Source: Paenibacillus sinensis (GTDB lineage Bacteria; Bacillota; Bacilli; Paenibacillales; Paenibacillaceae). From it: 64,000 bases of DNA. Position numbers and translations under genes: made by a program. The DNA lies in contig NZ_JAHCMB010000187.1 of the NCBI RefSeq assembly GCF_019904155.1, positions 1-64,000 on the forward strand, read 5' to 3'. The notes under the pieces were generated by a model. The model was not told the origin of the DNA. It searched no databases and saw nothing but the letters and a program-made list of their open reading frames with translations. Positions 1 through 7,584 of this stretch are shown here, piece by piece. Each line of letters begins with the position of its first letter. The stretch's first letter is position 1.

Positions 1-210
1 CTTGCTTCCTCCGACGGTGTTGGCGTCGGGCTTGCTTCCTCCGACGGCGTTGGCGTCGGGCTTGCTTCCTCCGACGGTGTTGGAGTCGGGCTTGCTTCCT
101 CCGACGGCGTTGGCGTCGGACTTGCTTCCTCCGACGGCGTTGGCGTCGGACTTGCTTCCTCCGACGGTGTTGGCGTCGGACTTGCTTCCTCCGACGGTGT
201 TGGCGTCGGA
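1..210 (-). repeat. seven tandem 30-bp coding repeats
   Basis: Seven head-to-tail copies of a 30-bp unit start at 1, 31, 61, 91, 121, 151 and 181 and probably run past the window edge. On the minus strand each unit encodes the ten residues S-P-T-P-T-P-S-E-E-A. Differences between copies (for example c/t in the middle and g/a at the last base) are synonymous, so the protein repeat is kept while the DNA drifts. It forms the Pro/Thr/Ser/Glu-rich tail of the surface protein described next. Confidence 0.95.
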
Positions 211-1103
211 CTTGGACTTACGCTGGGGCTCGGGCTTGGACTCGGCTCAGGCGTCTCATCGCTTCCCGTGAACGGATGATGATTGAGCTGTCCGCCACCA
301 ACCAGCGAAGCCGCGATGAGCGTGCCGTTGAATTGGCCATTGTCGAAATTGACGGCCGCTCCCGGAGCCAGCACGCTTCCTTCCACCGCGATTCCTCTAA
401 TGACAAGCTCGGAAGTCTGGCTGAAATTGAGCAGAACATGCTCGCGTGAAATACCCTGCAACGAGAAACCAAAATACTGAAGCTGATTCGAGGCGCCGTC
501 AACATTGACGATTACCGTCGACTCGGCTGGAGCATCGATCACCAGCGTATTGGCCTGGGACAGATCGCTGCCCGAGACGGAGAAGATATTCATCCGCTTA
601 TCGGTACCGGTCAGTGTCAGCCGCCCCCATTGGTACTCGGTCACCCCATTTGCTTCCAACGCCGCCAATCGCTGCGATGTCTCTGTCAAATAACGAAATT
701 CCGCCGGGAAGTCGATAGGCGTGCCCTGGCTCTTCGTTCCGGTGACATTCACTTCGGACCCGATTTGGCCCGTTCCTCCATATGCCACGTTCCCAAGAAT
801 CTCGCCGCCATTGAACGTCAAGTTTCCGCCAGCCACAAGAACGGCGGGCTTTTCGCGCTCGCTGCTGCTAAGTTTAAACCCGACAGAGTAGCCGTTCAGC
901 GTAACGTCTCCTCCGGCCGCCAATCTTCCTTCCGTATCCGTGAAGGACTGCGTAAAATTGCCTAGTATGAAAGCATTATAAGATCCTGCCGTCCCTAAGA
1001 AACCGGCCGACGCTCCGTCAGCCCTGCCAGCAACCCCAATAGTGCACCATACCAAGATCATCCCGGTCAGCATCAAGGATACCCATGATTTCAAATTCTT
1101 CAT
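1..1103 (-). CDS. choice-of-anchor A family secreted protein (3' end beyond window)
   Basis: The frame is open from ATG at 1103 to the window edge, giving 367 codons without a stop. RBS AGAGGTGA precedes the ATG by about nine bases. Residues 1-31 form a signal peptide (MKNLKSWVSLMLTG, then a hydrophobic stretch to about ADGASA). The body (about 35-315) matches the choice-of-anchor A domain: it opens with GSYNAFILGNF and LAAGGDV, and ends with VLAPGAAVNF, FNGTLIAASL and NHHPFTG, the usual late motifs. A Pro/Ser/Thr/Glu repeat tail follows and probably spans or lies against the wall. The family is extracellular and often adhesive; the anchor (LPXTG, SLH or none) lies outside the window. A c-di-GMP riboswitch upstream suggests a role in the sessile/motile switch. 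The biochemical function is unknown. Confidence 0.85.
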   Translation of the reverse strand, partial: MKNLKSWVSLMLTGMILVWCTIGVAGRADGASAGFLGTAGSYNAFILGNFTQSFTDTEGRLAAGGDVTLNGYSVGFKLSSSEREKPAVLVAGGNLTFNGGEILGNVAYGGTGQIGSEVNVTGTKSQGTPIDFPAEFRYLTETSQRLAALEANGVTEYQWGRLTLTGTDKRMNIFSVSGSDLSQANTLVIDAPAESTVIVNVDGASNQLQYFGFSLQGISREHVLLNFSQTSELVIRGIAVEGSVLAPGAAVNFDNGQFNGTLIAASLVGGGQLNHHPFTGSDETPEPSPSPSPSVSPSPTPTPSEEASPTPTPSEEASPTPTPSEEASPTPTPSEEASPTPTPSEEASPTPTPSEEASPTPTPSEEA

Positions 1104-1166
1104 CAATGCCCATCACCTCTAAAAATGTGGATTAAGGTCAATGGCTTAGCGGCTTAAATCAACAGC

Positions 1167-1209
1167 AAAAAGGCCGCCACGCTAGCCTTGACTGGCTTTC
1201 ATGGCGGCC
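1167..1209 (-). terminator. expression-platform terminator of the c-di-GMP riboswitch
   Basis: On the minus strand GGCCGCCA pairs with TGGCGGCC around a loop holding a smaller GCC/GGC helix, and TTTTT follows. The 5' arm overlaps the 3' end of the aptamer. Ligand-stabilised aptamer folding could therefore compete with the terminator, which suggests an ON switch; that direction is inferred. Confidence 0.75.
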
Positions 1210-1284
1210 GGACGATCATGGCGTGCATGGCACGCTGTAGACTCCTGGCTTTGCGTCACAGCCTTTCGACCGTTTTGCGTTTAT
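1200..1284 (-). promoter_or_regulatory. cyclic-di-GMP-I (GEMM) riboswitch
   Basis: Reading the minus strand from about 1284 downwards shows the landmarks of the class I c-di-GMP aptamer in order: CAAAACGG, the GNRA-type loop in TCGAAAGGC, the near-invariant GACGCAAAGCCA, GGAGTCTACAG, a variable hairpin (CGTGC/GCACG), then CATGATCGTCCGG. These resemble the common Firmicute form with GGGTCTA and ATGATAGCCGG. It lies 97 bases before the start codon of the choice-of-anchor A gene and runs into a terminator. Confidence 0.85.
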
Positions 1285-1445
1285 TACATGAAAAGTTTAT
1301 TAGCTTAATAAAGTCTATGACTTTTGTCTCTCATATTATGGAATTCTAGCACCTCACACCTGATCCGTCAATCCTATTTTCGGGAGAATATTCAGCCTTT
1401 TTACTCATAACATAGTAAATAGAACAAACCGTCTTTGCGCATAGT

Positions 1446-1473
1446 AAAAAGGACCGCCTTCAGACCGGCGGCC
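1446..1473 (-). terminator. terminator of the 32-residue ORF
   Basis: Minus-strand hairpin GGCCGCC, loop GGTCTGAA, GGCGGTCC, followed by TTTTTAC. It lies 36 bases past the stop of the small membrane ORF. Confidence 0.7.
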
Positions 1474-1508
1474 CCCTATTCGATCTATATACCTATTAAC
1501 AAGAACGG

Positions 1509-1607
1509 TCACAGCACGCGCAGCCAGCCAATTAGAGACATCCACAGCGGAACGCTGAACATAACACCAAACATCAAGCCGCGGAGGAAACTGCTTTCCA
1601 TTCTCAT
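1509..1607 (-). CDS. small hydrophobic protein, 32 residues
   Basis: ATG at 1607 is preceded by RBS GGAAAGAGG at suitable distance, and a good terminator follows the stop. The peptide starts MRMESSFLRGLMFG and is mostly one hydrophobic segment (residues 8-30), ending in WLRVL. Similar very short single-pass proteins with an 'RG...SIPLW' pattern occur widely in Bacillales, but no function is known to me. The case rests on the RBS, the terminator and the membrane-like composition; there is no pathway context. Confidence 0.6.
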   Translation of the reverse strand: MRMESSFLRGLMFGVMFSVPLWMSLIGWLRVL

Positions 1608-1792
1608 GATAATTCCTCTTTCCTGAATTAATATTTTGAATTTTAATTACCTGAATTTAATATAGCGCAAGTACAGCCGTAAGGTTGTGAATTAAATCAC
1701 AGTGTGCAAGCCTGTTTAGAAATTCCATTGATTATTTTTGCTGATTGGAGTTAGAATACGAATATACGTTCCCATTATGAGGTGATATCAGC

Positions 1793-2200
1793 ATGCACAG
1801 ATCCCAGCGCGAAGACCATATGCTCGTCAAGTCCTGCGTGATGCTGCCGCTGATTCTGTCGGCCTTTGAGCGGGATGCCAAACTGATCTCCGCTCACCTC
1901 CGGACGCCCGCCCCCTATCTGGATGTGCTGCAGACCGCCGCCCGCTTCGCAACCTGCGATCTGCGGGATGTGCGGAGTGAGATGAGACGACGCGGAGTCA
2001 AAATCTACGAGCAGCAGCGAAGACCGGACGGCATTGAAGCCAAATATGTGTGCCGCGGCTTTCATGAAACGATGCTGCTGCTTAACGACATGATTGCCGC
2101 GCAGGCTGCCATACATATGCGCAAATACCTGGGCCTCGACATCTCGTCTTACCAGAGTTATGAAGACCAGTACCAGCTTGGCATTCAGCAGCCCCACTAA
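1793..2200 (+). CDS. conserved hypothetical protein, YhjD-like
   Basis: The 135-residue soluble protein starts at ATG 1793 with RBS GAGGTGAT. It is rich in helix-forming residues. Notable stretches are VMLPLILSAFERD near residue 16, DVLQTAARFATCDLRDVRSEMRRRGV (about 43-69) and KYVCRGFHETMLLLNDM (about 84-100). The 'R.VR.EMR..GV' and 'CRG' pattern recalls the Bacillus YhjD family, whose role is unknown; this is from memory and not checked. The gene stands alone between a small minus-strand gene and a hairpin at 2207. Confidence 0.7.
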   Translation: MHRSQREDHMLVKSCVMLPLILSAFERDAKLISAHLRTPAPYLDVLQTAARFATCDLRDVRSEMRRRGVKIYEQQRRPDGIEAKYVCRGFHETMLLLNDMIAAQAAIHMRKYLGLDISSYQSYEDQYQLGIQQPH

Positions 2201-2204
2201 AAAA

Positions 2205-2234
2205 AGCGGCTCTGCCGTGGGAGTCGACAGAGCC
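2205..2234. terminator. hairpin after the YhjD-like gene
   Basis: GGCTCTG...CAGAGCC forms a 7-bp stem. The long run of A before it makes it a good terminator on the minus strand (TTTTTTT after the stem), while on the plus strand only TTGAACT follows. It may end the YhjD-like transcript and block antisense reading into it. Confidence 0.6.
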
Positions 2235-2486
2235 TTGAACTATATATACACAAAACACTGGGGGGTGTTTGGTATCTTTAATATACCCCTCAAACCTGAA
2301 AAAAACCTGATCACAACCTGAAAAATTCCTTAAATTTTGGCCGGAATCTCCTTTTTTTAAGTTATGGCAGCTTAAATCTTGAGAAAAGACGAAAGAAGCG
2401 CACAGAGGATGAAAATAAGGCCGCAATGCGCTATTCTATTGATAACATCCATTTTATGCCAGACAATAATCAGCCGGACTTCCCCC

Positions 2487-2519
2487 AAAAAAAGGACCCC
2501 GCCGTTATCCGGCGGGGCC
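2487..2519 (-). terminator. strong minus-strand terminator without a recognised gene
   Basis: On the minus strand GGCCCCGCCG pairs with CGGCGGGGTCC around ATAA, followed by seven T. No minus-strand coding region was recognised to its right up to 2640. The rest of the 2201-2639 gap is AT-rich and holds no supported gene. Confidence 0.65.
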
Positions 2520-2639
2520 AATATATATGTCGTAAGGGGGTATGTCCTTACTATAAGGGGCCAAGCTTAAATTTGCATGAAGATCGGATAAAAGATTGAT
2601 GAAATCCCTCTGCCCGCAGCAGGCAGACCTGGAGGAATA

Positions 2640-2888
2640 ATGTTAAAGACATGGATTGCCATAGGCTATGTGCTTATCTTAATGCTGATAGCAGGCATTT
2701 TTGTATTCCGCGCGCGAAAGCGAACATTTACATTTAAGCCATTCCTGGTGGAAGAAACCGGACTGCTCCTGACTAGTATTTTGCTGAGTTTAAACATCGA
2801 AATCAAGCTTCCGCTCAAGTTGGCGGTTGTCGGCCTGGTCCTGCTTACCTTTTTTTATGGATGCATAACCCGAGAGGATAAGCCATGA
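2640..2888 (+). CDS. small membrane protein, 82 residues
   Basis: ATG at 2640 follows RBS GGAGG with a short 4-base spacer. Three hydrophobic segments are visible: about 5-24 (starting IAIGYVLILMLIAGIF), 40-55, and 60-75 ending FFYGC. Its stop overlaps the start of the downstream lipoprotein by four bases (ATGA), so the two are probably translationally coupled. The family was not recognised. Confidence 0.6.
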   Translation: MLKTWIAIGYVLILMLIAGIFVFRARKRTFTFKPFLVEETGLLLTSILLSLNIEIKLPLKLAVVGLVLLTFFYGCITREDKP

Positions 2889-3469
2889 AGGGGATACCGC
2901 TGCTTTGCCTACTGCTGCTCGGATTCACCATCCTCCTCACTGGCTGCGCCGATGGCTTCCAGACTTCCGGACATGCGCGGCAGTACGAGGCAGAGCACCA
3001 GGATGTCGCGGACAAGATTCGGCAGGGAAAAGCTTTTGCGGCCGCTCTGCCTAAGGAGTATGATCTGACGGCATCAGTCACCCTCTCCCACGGCGAAGAC
3101 GCAGACCGGATCGTCTACGAAATCTTCGTACGCCGTCCCAAGGTCCGGATGGAAAACTTGAGGATGAGCTTCTCCCTGAACCCGGAAATGACATCCAGAC
3201 TCAAGACAAGCGATGTGTTTACAAGCAACGCCTTGAACGGAGAACCTATCAGTTATGCCCCCGGCAGCTCCACCAATGGCATTAGTCTGGACCGGGGATT
3301 TGTGCTGGACCCCTCTCTGATCGACAGGTCCATGCTCTCTATTTTTCGGGAGATGTACGTGAAGATTTCCTACTCCAGCTCAGACTCACAGGTCACGGAT
3401 TATGTCCGGTTGAATGCCGAGCCTTCCGCAGACTTACTTACCTACCTGAACAGTTCACCCGGAGAGTGA
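2885..3469 (+). CDS. lipoprotein of unknown function
   Basis: The 194-residue protein opens with a lipoprotein signal, MKGIPLLCLLLLGFT to ILLTGC, with the lipidated Cys at residue 21. The mature part is hydrophilic, with a beta-rich region (YEIFVRRPKVRMENLRMSFS, then a 'DRGFVLDPS...MYVKISYSS' part). The start overlaps the stop of the small membrane protein, so the two form a unit. No domain was recognised. It is likely attached to the outer face of the membrane. Confidence 0.7.
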   Translation: MKGIPLLCLLLLGFTILLTGCADGFQTSGHARQYEAEHQDVADKIRQGKAFAAALPKEYDLTASVTLSHGEDADRIVYEIFVRRPKVRMENLRMSFSLNPEMTSRLKTSDVFTSNALNGEPISYAPGSSTNGISLDRGFVLDPSLIDRSMLSIFREMYVKISYSSSDSQVTDYVRLNAEPSADLLTYLNSSPGE

Positions 3470-3519
3470 ATGCAGTCAGTTTGACGATCAGGACAGGACT
3501 TTTACTCCTCAATATAGAT

Positions 3520-3553
3520 AGGCAGGTTAGTCCCTTGGCTTTCTGCCTCTTTT
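3520..3553 (+). terminator. possible terminator after the lipoprotein gene
   Basis: AGGCAG (3520-3525) pairs with CTGCCT (3543-3548) around a 17-base loop and is followed by CTTTTA. The stem is short, so this is tentative. The rest of 3470-3851 holds a palindromic operator-like site and no gene. Confidence 0.4.
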
Positions 3554-3725
3554 ACGCGGACAGCACGGAGTATTAAGAAGTGAATAGTTATGTTATCCAT
3601 GTGAAAGCAGTAAAATATTTTGTCCGTTAGAGGAAATTCGAGATAGAAGGCGAACTCTACGAAGAGCGGCATTTTAAGGATTACAGCCTAAACTTTGAAT
3701 CAGCTTGTATTCGCTTACACTAAAT

Positions 3726-3739
3726 TGCAATCGTTTGCA
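3726..3739 (+). promoter_or_regulatory. LacI/CcpA-type palindrome upstream of the esterase
   Basis: TGCAATCGTTTGCA is a near-perfect palindrome with a central CG, the form used by LacI-family regulators, including cre-like sites. It lies 112 bases before the esterase start. No -35/-10 pair was clear enough to call, so the direction of control is unknown. Confidence 0.4.
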
Positions 3740-3851
3740 CTCATGTTGAGCGGATTATTTTCTTTGGGCCTGTGCCTCCAGCCACTGGTTGATGGAACGG
3801 GACGATTGCGGAGATGCAACAATATCACGTAAGAATGAAGGAGAAGTGACT

Positions 3852-5666
3852 ATGCCAAATCACAAGGCAATCCTCAAGTTCGGTTTGATTCTCGCCTGCT
3901 TAGTAATACTGTTGCCCAGCTGCAGCCTCCGTACGAATACCGGCAAGGGGCAGGAGCCGCAGGCAAGTTCACAGGCGCAAGCCGATTTGGACCCAAACCG
4001 CTATTTGTATCCCGTATTTACGCAGATAGAAAAGCATGAAAATATCGTATACGCGAACAAGCTTAATGCGAAAGGAAGCATGGAAAAACTCCTGCTGGAT
4101 CTATATGAACCCGCCCAGGATTCATTGAAGGCCAGACCGGTGCTGCTTATGGCACATGGGGGCAGCTTCAGCTATGGCAGCAAGAGCGATATGGCCAAGT
4201 TCGCCGATGTGTTCGCCAAAATGGGCTACGTGGTGATTTCCGCCGATTATCGGCTGCGCGACAACGCCAACGAGGATTGGGCCGGTGCGGTCAGCGATGC
4301 CGTTGACGATATGGGCAGTCTCTATGACTGGATTGAACAGAATGGCGCGGACTACGGCATAGACCCGGGAAAAATCGCGGTCAGTGGTGAATCAGCCGGA
4401 GGGGAACTGACGCTGACCTTCATGAACGCAGGGGACCGGATTTGGAAGAATCGCGACAAGAGCCGTATTTTTGCCGTGATTAATCTGTATGGCCCCATGT
4501 CCACTTCGCATGAAATTGACCCGAAAGACCCACCCGTTCTGTTCATCCATGGAACCGAGGATCGGACCGCCGATTATGGAGAGACTCTGAAGATGGTCAA
4601 ACAGCACCAGGCTCAGGGTGTATACACGGAGCTGTACACAATGGAAGGCGAGGGCCACGGAACGGATAAGTACTGGACCGACGTTCTTTTTGAAATGACG
4701 CAATTTTTACATAAAACGCTGCTGAAGCACTGGAGCCCCGACCTCACGATCAAAGAAGGTCCGGTATTCGTCAGCTCCCGGGGCGACCGCTTCCGCATCA
4801 CGCTGGAACGGAAAGCGGAGAAGTCCGGGGAAATCCGGGTCAAGGCGCCCGACTCCTGGGAGGTACAGGAGAAGGATGATAAGGATGGGACGGTGAAATA
4901 TGAGATATCCGTACCGTCAGAGACCTCCCGGGACTATTATCCGGTCAGCTTCCAGCTATCCGACAAGAAGGGAAAAGTCACCGCCGACACAACTCTCTAT
5001 GTGAATCTGAAGAATCCGCTGGAGCTGATCATAAAGCCGGGAATTTCAACCGATGGGCAGAAGAAGCTGGTTAACATTCTGTCGGTCAAAAATCGTTCCG
5101 GTATCGCCTACAGCGGAACTTTGTCGCTAACGGGCAGCAGCGGACCCGCGGAATCCATCGTTCTGAAGGATTTGCAGCCGGGAGCGGTCTCATCCTTTGA
5201 GACGCCTTTTGCCGAAGGCACGATTAAGTGCGAAGCCAGTCTTATGAACGGCGTACGTTTTAGTCTTTTAAATCAAGTGGACATTCACCATTATGAAGCC
5301 GAAAAAGGCCAATTGACGAACGCACAGCTTGGCGTCTATCCGGCCGACTCCGGAGGGTATCACGTCGGACATCTGGATGCCTTGGGCAGCAGCGTCGAAT
5401 TCGACGAGGTTTATGCCGAAGCTGCCGGCGCCTATACACTTGCCGTCACATACTCCAATGGCTGGGGCGAGGCGGCCGGACAGTCTGTGTCGGTGAACGG
5501 GGACGGTGAACAGGAAATCGTGTATCCGCCAACGGCGAGTTGGGGTACGATGGGCCTTGCGAAGGTCGGTATCCGGCTGAACCAGGGGATGAACACGATC
5601 AAATTCAGCTATAACAGCCAGAAAAATGCGGATCTTGACGCCATCACGATTTCTAAAAAAGAGTAG
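3852..5666 (+). CDS. lipoprotein alpha/beta-hydrolase (esterase) with carbohydrate-binding C-terminus
   Basis: Start 3852 is preferred over the in-frame ATG at 3789 because GAAGGAGAAGTG sits before it and a lipoprotein signal follows at once (LLPSC, lipidated Cys at residue 24). The 604-residue product has an alpha/beta-hydrolase fold at about 85-290: oxyanion motif HGGSF, nucleophile elbow GESAGG, then FIHGTEDRT for the acid and GEGHGTD for the His, as in secreted acetyl-xylan or feruloyl-type esterases. A beta-sandwich linker region (about 300-480) precedes a C-terminal CBM6/35-like module starting HHYEAEKGQL and ending LDAITI. Likely role: de-esterifying plant polysaccharide at the cell surface. 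The substrate is not deducible. It fits with the GH74 enzyme at 54-58 kb. Confidence 0.82.
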   Translation: MPNHKAILKFGLILACLVILLPSCSLRTNTGKGQEPQASSQAQADLDPNRYLYPVFTQIEKHENIVYANKLNAKGSMEKLLLDLYEPAQDSLKARPVLLMAHGGSFSYGSKSDMAKFADVFAKMGYVVISADYRLRDNANEDWAGAVSDAVDDMGSLYDWIEQNGADYGIDPGKIAVSGESAGGELTLTFMNAGDRIWKNRDKSRIFAVINLYGPMSTSHEIDPKDPPVLFIHGTEDRTADYGETLKMVKQHQAQGVYTELYTMEGEGHGTDKYWTDVLFEMTQFLHKTLLKHWSPDLTIKEGPVFVSSRGDRFRITLERKAEKSGEIRVKAPDSWEVQEKDDKDGTVKYEISVPSETSRDYYPVSFQLSDKKGKVTADTTLYVNLKNPLELIIKPGISTDGQKKLVNILSVKNRSGIAYSGTLSLTGSSGPAESIVLKDLQPGAVSSFETPFAEGTIKCEASLMNGVRFSLLNQVDIHHYEAEKGQLTNAQLGVYPADSGGYHVGHLDALGSSVEFDEVYAEAAGAYTLAVTYSNGWGEAAGQSVSVNGDGEQEIVYPPTASWGTMGLAKVGIRLNQGMNTIKFSYNSQKNADLDAITISKKE

Positions 5667-5875
5667 CGCCGCCTTTCCGTACGCCCCCCGGTCTTTGGAT
5701 TAAAGATGCGTTGTGTTTCTCTATATAGTGCAGGCCTAGGACAGTCACTTTTGCCCCCTTTTGCGGCTGTATTCTTCAATGTAAAACTTCATAAGCTTAT
5801 TAACCATAAGCAAATATAATCTATGGATACTAGAAAAACATGTAATTAATTCAGAGTATCCGTGAGGTGACAAGT

Positions 5876-5917
5876 GTGCTTGAATCAAGGCATTTCAATT
5901 GTAGAAGCAGTGTCTGA
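5876..5917 (+). CDS. possible 13-residue leader peptide
   Basis: A GTG start follows GAGGTGAC with ordinary spacing. The peptide reads MLESRHFNCRSSV and then stops. A TATAAT at 5815-5820 lies upstream, a 7-bp inverted repeat (GGATACT/AGTATCC, about 5823-5860) sits directly before the RBS, and a good terminator lies 60 bases downstream. The SRH...CRSSV pattern loosely resembles leader peptides known from sulfur-related operons in other bacteria. A longer in-frame reading from 5874 and a second RBS+ATG at 5957 also exist. Coding is not proven. Confidence 0.3.
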   Translation: MLESRHFNCRSSV

Positions 5918-5978
5918 AGGAGTCTATGCCTGTATAGCCAACGAAAGAGGAGGTGCAATGAGCAACGCCGGCTTGGAG

Positions 5979-6019
5979 AAACGGATGTCACCCTCGTATG
6001 GGGGAGGGCATCCGTTTTT
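5979..6019 (+). terminator. intrinsic terminator
   Basis: AAACGGATG pairs with CATCCGTTT and, inside it, CCCTC with GAGGG; TTTTTC follows. It closes the short transcript that would begin near 5825. From here to 6446 the DNA is AT-rich and holds a regulatory palindrome but no supported gene. Confidence 0.75.
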
Positions 6020-6357
6020 CGCATTGGATCAAGAGGCTTCAAGAAATGGTCTCTTTTTTATATTAAATTGACTATATTTAGAAAAAAATATATTTTCGTG
6101 TCGTTTTTTTGGGGATTTTTTAAGGAATCACCATCCTCTTATAGCAATAAATTACATAACTTTGCAATAAAAGAGCCGTTTCTTTTCGTCATCCGCCAAT
6201 GTCAAAATGGGGCTGATGGCGCGCCGTTATTGGAAAGAAATGAAAATAATGATTATTACAGAAAACACTTATGATATTTCCAATGAAAATTGTGTAAGTA
6301 CCGACAATATTCCCCTTACTTTACGATTTTATTATGCTAGGATTAATCCCGTAGGTT

Positions 6358-6373
6358 GCGCAAACGTTTGTAC
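6358..6373 (+). promoter_or_regulatory. LacI-type operator before the dehydrogenase operon
   Basis: CAAACGTTTG (6361-6370) is a perfect palindrome with a central CG. It lies about 20 bases after a possible -10 (TATGCT, 6333-6338) and 77 bases before the dehydrogenase start. The position suits repression by a LacI-family sugar-responsive regulator that is not encoded in the window. Confidence 0.45.
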
Positions 6374-6446
6374 TGACCTGTTTTATCTTGTAATGCCATG
6401 TCGCCTGATGACTGAAATTGGGAATGGAAAGGAGTCTTTTGTAGAG

Positions 6447-7526
6447 ATGAACACCGATGTTGCTGAAGTCACCCAAACACAAAAAATGCCCGTTTTAATC
6501 TGGAGCCAGGCGGGCAGGCTGGAGCTGTCGAGCCGTGAAATTCCGCAGATTCAGCATCCTTCCGATGTCAAAATCAAGATCCACATGACCGGTATTTGCG
6601 GAACTGACCTCGCGGTCATCTCCGGCAAGGAGCCAGGAATCGGGGGTGTGATCCGGGGGCATGAAGCCGTTGGTATCGTGACGGAGACGGGACCGGAAGT
6701 CTCGCATCTCAAGCCCGGCGACCGGGTCGTGATTGATCCCAACGAAAGCTGCGGGAAATGCCGGTTCTGCTTGCGGGGCAAGCGTAATCTCTGTGTCGGA
6801 CCGGACGGCCGCGGCATGCCGATCGCGGGACTTAACAAAGACGGAACTTTCGCCCCCTGGTTCGTGACGCAGGAATCGTTCGTACACAAGCTGCCTGAAT
6901 CCGTGAGCTGGGAAGCTGCTGTCCTTACGGAACCGCTGGCTTGCGTCCTCCACAATTTCCGTGAAGCGGGAATCCGGGCCGGTGACCGTCTGCTCGTCCT
7001 CGGATCAGGCCCGATGGGACTGCTATGCCAGTATGTCGGCAAGCGGACAGGCTGCATCACGGTAGCTACAGAGGTAAGCGCCGAAAGGCTTACGATCGCC
7101 CGCTCGATCAGCGACTATGCCTGCCGGCCCGACGAGCTTGACAAGGAACGGATAGAACTGCTGCTGAACGATGAGAAATTCGATGTGGTCATCGACACAA
7201 CGGGCACGCAGATGCTCACGGCTGAGCTATGGGTGGAACGCGGGGGAACCATCATTCCCTTCGGTATCAACAATCGCTACCGGCATACGCTTGCCCCCAC
7301 CTTTTATGTGCAGAATGCAATCCGCATGCTTGGAGCAGGCGAGTATCTGGATACCTTTGAAGCGGCGCTGCGGTTTGTCACGGACGTGCCGGAGGTTGCT
7401 TCATTGGTTACTCACCGGTTCCCTTTGGACGGATATGCCGAGGCTATTCAGCAATTGCTTGGACAGGCTGACGGTGGCGGGGATAATTTGTCGACTCCAA
7501 TGATGAAAACCGTGTTTGTTTTCTGA
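6447..7526 (+). CDS. zinc-dependent medium-chain alcohol/polyol dehydrogenase
   Basis: The longer frame begins at 6207, but ATG 6447 has RBS AAAGGAGT and gives a normal 359-residue enzyme. Catalytic zinc ligands are visible as Cys51 (GICGTD) and His72-Glu73 (GHE). The structural zinc lobe is Cys102, 105, 108 and 116. The Rossmann motif GSGPMG follows at about 190. This is the MDR superfamily of sorbitol, threonine and similar NAD(P)-dependent dehydrogenases; the substrate is not determined by sequence. It is the first gene of an apparent operon with a GH13 enzyme and a binding protein, so a sugar or sugar alcohol is likely. A LacI-type palindrome lies upstream. Confidence 0.85.
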   Translation: MNTDVAEVTQTQKMPVLIWSQAGRLELSSREIPQIQHPSDVKIKIHMTGICGTDLAVISGKEPGIGGVIRGHEAVGIVTETGPEVSHLKPGDRVVIDPNESCGKCRFCLRGKRNLCVGPDGRGMPIAGLNKDGTFAPWFVTQESFVHKLPESVSWEAAVLTEPLACVLHNFREAGIRAGDRLLVLGSGPMGLLCQYVGKRTGCITVATEVSAERLTIARSISDYACRPDELDKERIELLLNDEKFDVVIDTTGTQMLTAELWVERGGTIIPFGINNRYRHTLAPTFYVQNAIRMLGAGEYLDTFEAALRFVTDVPEVASLVTHRFPLDGYAEAIQQLLGQADGGGDNLSTPMMKTVFVF

Positions 7527-7584
7527 AACGTGTTCGTTTTCTGAAAAAGCATTTGTACAAACATCATAAGGAGGCTTTGTATTC

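Noticed and set aside
1..210. CRISPR-like array
   Set aside because: The 30-bp units are contiguous without unique spacers and are in frame within a protein tail.
2082..2426. Minus-strand ORF of 114 codons opposite the YhjD-like gene
   Set aside because: It overlaps a better-supported gene and a terminator hairpin, and has no RBS or recognisable features.
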